From Nocardiopsis sp. MG754419 (lineage in GTDB: Bacteria > Actinomycetota > Actinomycetes > Streptosporangiales > Streptosporangiaceae), in the NCBI RefSeq assembly GCF_018207095.1, contig NZ_QOCZ01000072.1:1-38456 (forward strand): DNA of 38,456 nt. The letters run 5' to 3'. The position numbers were made by a program, and so were the translations under genes. Of this stretch, positions 32,534-38,456 are shown piece after piece; the stretch's first letter is position 1, and every line of letters starts with the position of its first letter. The notes under the pieces were generated by a model that saw only the letters and a list, made by a program, of their open reading frames with translations, searched no databases and was not told the DNA's origin.

Positions 32534-33754
32534 CTAGGCGCCGACGCGGGCCTGCGGGCTGTTCTTGGTGACGGCCGCGGTGAGGCGGTCGAGGAAGATC
32601 GCCAGGATCACCACGGCGATACCGGCCTCGAAGCCGAGCGCACCGTCGTTGCGGGTGATGCCCTGGTAGACCTGGCTGCCCAGGCCGCCGGCGCCGACCA
32701 TGCCCGCGATGACGACCATGGACAGGCCCAGCATGATGACCTGGTTGACGCCCGCCATGATCGTGGGCAGGGCCAGGGGCAGCTGGATACCGGTGAGGAT
32801 CTTGTTCCGCGGGGCGCCGAAGGCCTCGCCCGCCTCCACCAGTTCCTTGTCGATCTGGCGGATCCCCAGCTCCGTGAGGCGCACGCCGGGCGGCATGGCG
32901 AACACGATGGTCGCGACCACACCGGGCACCGAGCCGATGGAGAAGAAGAAGATGGCCGGGATCAGGTAGACGAACGCCGGCAGCGTCTGCATCAGGTCCA
33001 GGACCGGCTTGATGATCTTGCTGACCAGGTCGTTGTAGGCCGCCACGACGCCGATCGGGATCGCGATGACCACGGCGATGAGGCTGGCCACCAGGACCAG
33101 GCCGAGCGTGTCCATGGCGTTGGACCACTGGCCGACGGAGGCCACGATGGTCAGGGCGATGAGCGCGAACAGGCCCATGCGCCAACCGGCCACCGAGAGC
33201 GCGAGCAGGCTCAGCAGCAGGATCATGAGCAGCGACATCGGGTCGGTGACCAGCATCGGCAGGATCAACCAGCCGAGCAGCACCAGGGCCAGCCAGCCGC
33301 CGGCCACGACGCCGGCCCGGACGCGGGTCCGGCTCTCCACGACTCCCAGCGCGGTGACCGCGATGAGGAAGACCAGGGAGATGACGAAGTACGGCTCGAC
33401 GTTGGTGTCGAACAGTCCCATGGCCCACAGGAACAGCCACGGGACGGCGTTGATGATGGCGGTGACCGCTCCGAAGAGCGCCTCGATGATGTAGAGCGCC
33501 GAGACGCCGACGACGATGGCGAGCAGCGGCATGCGCCGCCAGCGCACCAGCGGGGCGGCGATGATCACCGCGGCGATGAAGGCCAGCTGCCCGGCGCCGG
33601 GAGCGACGAAGAACCCGGACAGGGCGGCGACCGCCCAGCGGATGAAGTCACCGGTCAGCTCGAAGAAGAGACCGAAGTTGTCCTTGAGCCAGGTGTTGAG
33701 GGCCTCGAAGCCGGCACCGATCGGCAGGCTGGGCGGGAAGTCGACGGGTGTCAC
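32534..33754 (-). CDS. Glycine betaine/proline ABC transporter permease, enlarged (OpuAB/ProW type)
   Basis: Membrane permease of 406 residues. The C-terminal 210 residues are the conserved core ([20 protein letters not shown], coupling loop [35 protein letters not shown]). OpuAB relatives are usually about 280 residues; here about 120 extra residues with several membrane helices sit between the first hydrophobic hairpin and the core. Parts of the extra region ([20 protein letters not shown]) resemble the preceding helix pair ([18 protein letters not shown]), hinting at internal duplication. GTG 33754 overlaps the ATPase stop codon (GTGA), so translation is coupled. Confidence 0.92.
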   Translation of the reverse strand: MTPVDFPPSLPIGAGFEALNTWLKDNFGLFFELTGDFIRWAVAALSGFFVAPGAGQLAFIAAVIIAAPLVRWRRMPLLAIVVGVSALYIIEALFGAVTAIINAVPWLFLWAMGLFDTNVEPYFVISLVFLIAVTALGVVESRTRVRAGVVAGGWLALVLLGWLILPMLVTDPMSLLMILLLSLLALSVAGWRMGLFALIALTIVASVGQWSNAMDTLGLVLVASLIAVVIAIPIGVVAAYNDLVSKIIKPVLDLMQTLPAFVYLIPAIFFFSIGSVPGVVATIVFAMPPGVRLTELGIRQIDKELVEAGEAFGAPRNKILTGIQLPLALPTIMAGVNQVIMLGLSMVVIAGMVGAGGLGSQVYQGITRNDGALGFEAGIAVVILAIFLDRLTAAVTKNSPQARVGA

Positions 33755-34791
33755 TTGCTTTCCTTCCCGTTCGCGGTCCCGTTCTCGGCGGCCCCGAGCG
33801 AGGCCAGGACGGACTCACGGGTCACCATGCCGAGGACCTCGCCCTGCTCCGAGACCACACGAAGGCGGTCCGCGGCGGAGACGCTCGGGTACAGGTCCGC
33901 CACCAGGGTGTCGGCGCTGACCTGCGGAGCGGCGTCGTCCTTGGCGATGGCGCCGTCGATGACGGCGGACGCCGTGAGCACACGGGTCCGGTCGACGTCC
34001 TCGACGAAGCGCTCGACGTACTCGTTGGCCGGCGCGTTGAGGATCTCGGCGGCCTCGCCGATCTGGGCGACACGACCGTCACGGAGCACGCAGATCCGGT
34101 CACCGAGGCGCATGGCCTCGTTGAGGTCGTGCGTGATGAAGATGATCGTCTTGCCCAGGCTCTCCTGGAGTTCCAGGAGCTGGGTCTGCATGTCGCGGCG
34201 GATCAGCGGGTCCAGCGCGCTGAACGCCTCGTCCATGAGGATGATGTCCGTGTCGGCGGAGAGGGCGCGGGCCAGGCCCACGCGCTGCTGCATACCGCCG
34301 GAGAGCTGCTGCGGGAGCTTGTCCTCCCACCCTTCGAGCCCGACGAGGGCGAGGGTCTCCTTGGCCTTGGCGAAGCGCTCGGCGCGCGGAATGCCGCGCA
34401 GCTCGAGGCCGTAGGCCGCGTTCTCCAGCACCGTGCGGTGCGGAAGCAGGGCGAAGTGCTGGAAGACCATGCTGATCTTCTCGCCCCGCAGCTTGAGCAG
34501 GTCCTTCCGGTGAAGGGCGGTGATGTCCACGCCGTCGACCTCGACCGTGCCTGCGGTCGGATCGAGAAGGCCGTTGAGCATCCGGATCAGGGTGGATTTC
34601 CCCGAACCGGACAGGCCCATGACGACGAAGATCTCGCCCGGTTGGACCTCGAAGGACACGTCGATGACCGCTGCGGTCACGTCGAGGTCGGCGATGGTGT
34701 CCCGGTGACTTCCGTCGGCGAGCCGCTCAACGGCCGCCTTCGACTGTTTACCGAACACCTTGTACAGGTGGTCTGCGCGTACTGCTGCCAC
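33751..34791 (-). CDS. Glycine betaine/proline ABC transporter ATPase (OpuAA/ProV type)
   Basis: Cytoplasmic ATPase of 346 residues. GTG 34791 ([14 protein letters not shown]) has GAGGAG close upstream and matches the family start better than 34851. Walker A is GLSGSGKS (59-66), preceded by the [11 protein letters not shown] lead-in. The signature [15 protein letters not shown] and Walker [14 protein letters not shown] follow, then the switch histidine in [10 protein letters not shown]. The C-terminal 75 residues ([32 protein letters not shown]) form about one CBS-like unit; longer ProV proteins carry two. CBS domains in this family sense ionic strength. It is the first gene of the five-gene transporter cluster. 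Confidence 0.93.
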   Translation of the reverse strand: MAAVRADHLYKVFGKQSKAAVERLADGSHRDTIADLDVTAAVIDVSFEVQPGEIFVVMGLSGSGKSTLIRMLNGLLDPTAGTVEVDGVDITALHRKDLLKLRGEKISMVFQHFALLPHRTVLENAAYGLELRGIPRAERFAKAKETLALVGLEGWEDKLPQQLSGGMQQRVGLARALSADTDIILMDEAFSALDPLIRRDMQTQLLELQESLGKTIIFITHDLNEAMRLGDRICVLRDGRVAQIGEAAEILNAPANEYVERFVEDVDRTRVLTASAVIDGAIAKDDAAPQVSADTLVADLYPSVSAADRLRVVSEQGEVLGMVTRESVLASLGAAENGTANGKESK

Positions 34792-35201
34792 GGTCTCCTC
34801 TATGGGGCTGTCCCTGCCGCGAAGGCGTTCCGGGGCCGTACGCCCCACCACCGTTTCGCGGATGTCTCAGGTGATTGGTCCGCGCAGAGCCCCCAGTGCG
34901 CACCCGACAGTGGGTGTCACCAACACCTGGTCAACGTCGGGGCGCCACCTTACCGATATAGGAACACACAGTTCAGGCGGTAGGTCACTACCAAATAACA
35001 TGTTTAACCGCCATAAAACGTGTCTATCGACCTGTAGCACGGGATGCGGATTCCGCAGAGCGCCCGGTTGTGATCTATACCACTGCTTATTTTAGGGCGA
35101 TGACGGTCACAGTTCCATGTCAGGCACACTAAGCGACAGAACGTGTCAATTCATGACCGTACCGTAAGCACTTCTTGGGTCGCCGAAGCGACCCCCCGAC
35201 C
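34792..35201. other. Upstream region of the betaine transporter operon
   Basis: About 410 bases without a gene, AT-richer around 34960-35130. It contains an AACATGTT palindrome (34997-35004) and a TTGTGATCTATACCAC element near 35067. The operon promoter on the minus strand should be here, but no single -35/-10 pair stands out. Confidence 0.5.
35177..35194 (-). terminator. Terminator of dcd with UUCG-type tetraloop
   Basis: On the minus strand GGGTCGC-TTCG-GCGACCC forms a 7-bp stem closed by the very stable C(UUCG)G loop, eight bases past the dcd stop codon. Confidence 0.75.
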
Positions 35202-35792
35202 TCAGCCGTCGGCCTCCACAATCCTTGTGCGCACGAAGTTCTGGTGCGAACGCGACGGCGTCGGGCCACGTTGACCCTGGTAGCGGGAACCGTAGGCGGC
35301 GGACCCATAGGGGCGCTCCGCCGGCGAGGTCAGCCGGAACATGCACAGCTGCCCGATCTTCATGCCGGGGTAGAGCTTGATCGGCAGGGTCGCGACGTTG
35401 GACAGCTCCAGGGTCACGTGCCCGGAGAAACCGGGGTCGATGAACCCGGCCGTGGAGTGGGTGAGCAGACCCAGGCGCCCCAGGGAACTCTTGCCCTCCA
35501 GTCGGCTGGCGATGTCGTCCGGCAGCGTCACCACCTCGTAGGTGGACGCCAACACGAACTCGCCCGGGTGCAGGATGAACGCCTCGTCCCCGTCGGTCTC
35601 CACCAACCGGGTCAGGTCCGGCTGTTCCACCGAGGGGTCGATGTGCGGGTACTTGTGGTTCTCGAACACCCGGAAATAGCGGTCCAGGCGCACGTCGATG
35701 CTCGACGGCTGGACGAGGGAGGCGTCGAAGGGATCGATCCGGACCCGCCCGGCGTCGATCTGGTTGTTGATGTCACGATCGGAGAGCAGCAC
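35202..35792 (-). CDS. dcd: dCTP deaminase, probably bifunctional dCTP deaminase/dUTPase
   Basis: Trimeric cytoplasmic enzyme of 196 residues converting dCTP to dUTP, and in the mycobacterial-type bifunctional form on to dUMP, feeding thymidylate synthesis. The sequence follows that type closely: [15 protein letters not shown] start, [62 protein letters not shown] with the catalytic Glu, and [20 protein letters not shown]. The start is GTG 35792. TAGGTT (minus strand, 35805-35800) ends seven bases before it and no ribosome site is seen, so the mRNA is probably leaderless. The monofunctional form cannot be excluded by eye. Confidence 0.95.
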   Translation of the reverse strand: MLLSDRDINNQIDAGRVRIDPFDASLVQPSSIDVRLDRYFRVFENHKYPHIDPSVEQPDLTRLVETDGDEAFILHPGEFVLASTYEVVTLPDDIASRLEGKSSLGRLGLLTHSTAGFIDPGFSGHVTLELSNVATLPIKLYPGMKIGQLCMFRLTSPAERPYGSAAYGSRYQGQRGPTPSRSHQNFVRTRIVEADG

Positions 35793-35799
35793 GCTGTCG

Positions 35800-35805
35800 A
35801 ACCTA
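35800..35805 (-). promoter_or_regulatory. -10 element of a leaderless dcd promoter
   Basis: TAGGTT on the minus strand fits TANNNT and is seven bases from the GTG start. No good -35 is visible. Confidence 0.45.
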
Positions 35806-35861
35806 CCGCCTGCGAGAACACCCCGTCGGCCGCTTCTCGGAGGCGGTCGGGCGGCGCCGAC

Positions 35862-35892
35862 TTGCCCTCGAGGCCCCGACTTGGGCTAGGAT
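35862..35892 (+). promoter_or_regulatory. Promoter of the tRNA-Gly gene
   Basis: TTGCCC (35862-35867) and TAGGAT (35887-35892) with a rather long 19-base spacer, about 35 bases before the mature tRNA 5' end. GGCTA-GGA-TAGCC overlaps the -10 as a dyad. Confidence 0.4.
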
Positions 35893-35926
35893 AGCCAGCG
35901 TTGGCCGCCGCAAGCGGTGAGCCCAC

Positions 35927-36000
35927 GCGGATGTAGTTCAATGGTAGAACTTCAGCTTCCCAAGCTGATAACGCGGGTTCGATTCCCGTCATCCGCTCCA
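35927..36000 (+). tRNA. tRNA-Gly (anticodon CCC)
   Basis: The cloverleaf is complete: acceptor GCGGATG pairs with CATCCGC, the D arm contains AGTTCAATGGTAGAACT, and the anticodon stem TCAGC/GCTGA holds loop TTCCCAA (anticodon CCC). The T arm is CGGGTTCGATTCCCG. Discriminator T is followed by an encoded CCA (35998-36000). It reads GGG codons. Confidence 0.96.
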
Positions 36001-36006
36001 GACGCA

Positions 36007-36056
36007 CAAACGGCCAGGTGGTTCGAGGTTTTTCGAACACCTGGCCGTTTGCTTTT
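36007..36056 (+). terminator. Rho-independent terminator of tRNA-Gly
   Basis: CAAACGGCCAGGT pairs with ACCTGGCCGTTTG (13 bp), continued after a one-base bulge by GTTCGA/TCGAAC, and followed by CTTTT. It is the only terminator noted here with a T tract. Confidence 0.92.
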
Positions 36057-36372
36057 CCCGGGGTGTGAGCCGGTCGCCGTGCCGCACACGTGCCCTCTGC
36101 CCGGACCTGCCCTCCCGCCGAAGCCTGGTCACCGCCGACCACGACGCCCCGGAGCCACTCCCCTGCGGTCCCGGTGACGGCGCGACGGTCGCGTGACCAG
36201 GCACTCCGACGGTGACCTCGGCGCCGGACAGGACCGCTTCTCGCAGCACGGAGGGTGAGGTTCGCCGTCAGAGGGCACGGGCAGAAGGTTGCGTGAGCCG
36301 TCGAACCCGGGTTGTCTTACCGCTAGCGGTCGGCACCGGCCCACCCCCACCACGGAGCGGGAGTCCCGACCA
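36057..36372. other. Intergenic region with two adjacent perfect palindromes
   Basis: About 315 bases without a gene. AACCCGGGTT (36304-36313) and ACCGCTAGCGGT (36319-36330) are perfect palindromes five bases apart, 43-69 bases upstream of the next start codon, and may be operators. Confidence 0.5.
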
Positions 36373-36609
36373 GTGAACGACAGGTCCGAAGACCTCCAGA
36401 CGCTGATCATCTCCGGGTGCCTGGTCGTTCTGGGGGTGCCGTTGGTCGTGTTGATCTGGGTCTGCGACGACCGCTTCTCCTGGATGGGGTGTCTGGGGAT
36501 ACTGACGGGCGTGCTGACACTGCCCGGGCCGGTCAGGAGGTACCGGGCGCGGAGCGGGAAGCGTCGTCCTCAGGCCACCCCGCCTTCCGAGGGAGACTCC
36601 GATCCGTGA
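36373..36609 (+). CDS. Small two-TM membrane protein, unknown function
   Basis: Protein of 78 residues from GTG 36373, with GGGAG nine bases upstream; an ATG frame from 36289 adds a Pro/Arg-rich stretch. Two hydrophobic helices (TLIISGCLVVLGVPLVVLIW, about 10-29; MGCLGILTGVLTLPG, about 37-52) flank a short polar loop CDDRFSW. The tail is basic (RRYRARSGKRRPQ) and so cytoplasmic. The family is not recognised. It is convergent with the NUDIX gene. Confidence 0.6.
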   Translation: MNDRSEDLQTLIISGCLVVLGVPLVVLIWVCDDRFSWMGCLGILTGVLTLPGPVRRYRARSGKRRPQATPPSEGDSDP

Positions 36610-36733
36610 TCACCGTCCGCGGGTGACATCGCCACCGAGACGGGATCCCCTCCGCGGTCCGGCCGCCGAACCGCTGCACGACCCCTGATCCAGGCCCGTG
36701 AGCACGGTTGGGCCCAGTGCGTCGGGATGACCT

Positions 36734-37264
36734 TCACAGGAGCGTGAGCGCCCGGTACACCGCGACGACCGTCGACGCACCGACGATCTCACCACGTGCG
36801 ATGAGATCCACCGCCTCCTCCAGAGGCCACCAACGGATCTCCTGCGTCTCGTTGACGTCCGGCGTGGTACCGGTCGGATCGGCGCCGCGCGCGAGGTGGA
36901 TGATCTGGGGTTGGTCCACCGACCCGATCGCGGGTTGGAAGGTCACCATGTGCTCCATGGAACGGGGGCGCCACCCCGTCTCCTCCTCGACCTCACGCGC
37001 CGCCGCGGTGTGGATGTCCTCGGCGCCGTCCACGTATCCGCCCGGTAGCTCCCACACCCAACGGTCGATGATGAACCGGTGCCGTCGCATCAGCAGGACT
37101 TCGCGCTGGTCGTTGACCACCAGCGTCATCGCGGCCGTGGGCATGGCCACCACGTACTGCGTGAAGGACACCCCGTCCGGGAGGGTGATGTCGACCGTGG
37201 ACAGGCGAATGTGCCGGTTCTCGTCCACGAGCCTCTCACCGTGGATCGTCCATTGCGTACTCAC
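36734..37264 (-). CDS. NUDIX hydrolase
   Basis: Nucleotide-diphosphate hydrolase of 176 residues. The full NUDIX box GGYVDGAEDIHTAAAREVEEETGW follows the pattern GX5EX7REUXEEXGU with all metal ligands present (shown here as GGYVDGAED...REVEEETGW). The preceding FIIDRWVWELPGG and N-terminal STVDITLPDGVSFTQYVV resemble the ADP-ribose/sugar pyrophosphatase branch. I start it at GTG 37264 (VSTQWTIHGE), with AGGG upstream; the ATG at 37402 would add 46 low-complexity residues. The substrate is not defined by the sequence. Confidence 0.9.
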   Translation of the reverse strand: MSTQWTIHGERLVDENRHIRLSTVDITLPDGVSFTQYVVAMPTAAMTLVVNDQREVLLMRRHRFIIDRWVWELPGGYVDGAEDIHTAAAREVEEETGWRPRSMEHMVTFQPAIGSVDQPQIIHLARGADPTGTTPDVNETQEIRWWPLEEAVDLIARGEIVGASTVVAVYRALTLL

Positions 37265-37808
37265 ACTGACACCCTGGAGCGGTCTCGCTCCACGTGCCCC
37301 GCGGCGGAACGACCATTCGGAAGACGATGGCCCGCCGCCGTCGTCGCGAAGAGTGCCCGGGGTTCGCGGACCTGTGTGAACGGGATCGGTCCTCACCTCC
37401 ACCTGCTTCTACCCGATGGGCGTCGACGTCGGTACGGGTCACCCGATCGGCCCCGCCCCGGTGCGCCAGCACCGGTGTGGGGAGCCTACCGAGCCCCGAC
37501 CGGGCCACCGTTCTCGATCGGGTCCACCGTTCCGCCCGGATCTGTCGCCGCGCTGTCCCGCGATGCGTGTCCCGTCACCGCCCCCGGGGCACACACGCGT
37601 GAAGCCGCCGGTCAGGCGAGTGACCCCCCGCCGTGAGTGATCCCGGCCCCTGCATCTTTCGTAGCCCCGGTCCGACCGGCGAGGGCCGACGTTCGTCAGG
37701 GGGCGAATGGTCCTCGCGGTCGATGCCCCACGGCACCCCGCATCCCTAGCTTGGACGGTGACAGCAAGCGACGTCACCATCACGCACTCCACCAGGGAAG
37801 GGTCGGGC
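37265..37808. other. Gene-free intergenic region
   Basis: About 545 bases between the divergent NUDIX and protease genes. Open frames are Arg/Pro-rich with no ribosome site. A TAGCTT -10-like box at 37747-37752 may serve the protease gene. I see nothing else supportable. Confidence 0.5.
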
Positions 37809-38456
37809 ATGTTCGACAACCGTAGGAAGCGGACGGGGCGGAGCCGTGGCCGCGGGACCGCGATCGTGGGGATGGTGGGGGCGGGCGCGTTTCTGGGAGC
37901 GACCGCCGTCGCCGCACCGGCCCACGCGATCATCGGTGGGGAGGACGCCACCGAGGAATACGGGTTCATCACCGCCCTCTACGACGACAACGACACCCAC
38001 TACTGCGGCGGCGCTCTGGTCACCGACCAGTGGGTGCTCACCGCCGGACACTGCACCGAACCCGAACAGATCGACGTGCGTGTGGGCAGCAACGACCAAA
38101 CCCAGGGCGGCAGCGAGCGCGAGATCGTCGAGGTCGTCGAACACCCCGACTACGAGGTCGTCGACGTCTCCGAGGACCCCGACCACGAGTTCTCCCAATA
38201 TCTGCTCTGGAACGACCTGGCCCTGCTCCGACTGGACTCCCCGGTCGAACAGGAACCCATCGACATCGCCACCGACCGGGCCGTCCCCGAGTCCGAGGTA
38301 CGCGCCCTGGGCTGGGGCATGCTCGACGAACTCGGCGAGGACGGCAAACCCGACCTGCTCCAGCAGCTCGACACCCAGATCGTGAACGCGGACCGCTGCG
38401 CCCAGATGGACCCCGACAGCGACCTGTGCTCGGAGCACCCCACCGACCAGGCCCAG
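37809..38456 (+). CDS. Secreted trypsin-like serine protease (S1 family), cut by right edge
   Basis: Exported chymotrypsin-fold protease; 216 codons are visible and the frame is open at the edge. ATG 37809 has GGAAGG upstream. The signal peptide has a basic start (MFDNRRKRTGRSRGRG), a hydrophobic core, and probable cleavage after APAHA (residue 40). The mature N-terminus IIGGEDA would then follow directly. The catalytic His81 is in WVLTAGHC, and the catalytic Asp is in NDLALLRL near residue 137. The serine region (GDSGGP) lies beyond the window. Acidic residues are very frequent in the mature part. Confidence 0.92.
   Translation, partial: MFDNRRKRTGRSRGRGTAIVGMVGAGAFLGATAVAAPAHAIIGGEDATEEYGFITALYDDNDTHYCGGALVTDQWVLTAGHCTEPEQIDVRVGSNDQTQGGSEREIVEVVEHPDYEVVDVSEDPDHEFSQYLLWNDLALLRLDSPVEQEPIDIATDRAVPESEVRALGWGMLDELGEDGKPDLLQQLDTQIVNADRCAQMDPDSDLCSEHPTDQAQ

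Noticed and set aside
35927..36056. tRNA-Gly as an integration site of a mobile element
   Set aside because: No integrase and no second copy of the tRNA 3' end visible in the window.
1..38456. CRISPR arrays, insertion sequences, prophage or biosynthetic cluster
   Set aside because: No regularly spaced repeats, transposases, phage structural genes or NRPS/PKS-type genes seen on either strand.

Overview
The window is about 38 kb of very GC-rich actinomycete chromosome, with coding third positions almost entirely G or C. GTG and TTG starts are frequent, several genes look leaderless, lipoproteins are common, and the dCTP deaminase resembles the mycobacterial bifunctional type. Gene content and protein style suggest Nocardiopsis or a close relative; this is inferred from sequence style, not from a database match. 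I see no insertion sequence, phage gene, CRISPR array or rRNA.

Left part (1-10465). A truncated urea-carboxylase-type enzyme is preceded by a GntR/FCD regulator and a DASS (SLC13) sodium:anion symporter, all on the minus strand. Divergent from the symporter is an orphan TAXI-type binding lipoprotein, followed by a convergent OmpR-type response regulator and histidine kinase. This looks like an extracytoplasmic sensing set beside a carboxylate-type transporter. A small unknown protein, a DoxX membrane protein and a MarR regulator follow.

Middle part (10466-21186). A NADAR-family protein and an 80-residue conserved-looking protein are separated by long gene-poor stretches. Next come a TetR regulator with a clear palindromic operator, a lipoprotein L,D-transpeptidase with an unusual SNGC active-site motif and an ECF sigma-E-like promoter, an SMR efflux protein with its TetR regulator, a UbiB/ABC1 kinase-like membrane protein, and a PBP4-type D-Ala-D-Ala carboxypeptidase.

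Right part (21187-38456). A complete peptide ABC importer operon (binding lipoprotein, two permeases, fused DppD-DppF ATPase) is followed by a two-TM PH-like protein and a rhomboid protease. Then comes a glycine betaine/proline-type ABC importer with one ATPase, one enlarged permease and three tandem paralogous binding lipoproteins. After that lie leaderless dcd, tRNA-Gly(CCC) with a textbook terminator, a small membrane protein, a NUDIX hydrolase, and the start of a secreted trypsin-like protease cut by the right edge.

The observations most worth following are the triplicated betaine-type binding proteins on one transporter, the TAXI/two-component/DASS neighbourhood, the SNGC L,D-transpeptidase under a sigma-E-like promoter, and the urea-carboxylase-like enzyme with a changed carboxyltransferase motif. 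No entirely new multi-gene system is demonstrated by sequence alone.
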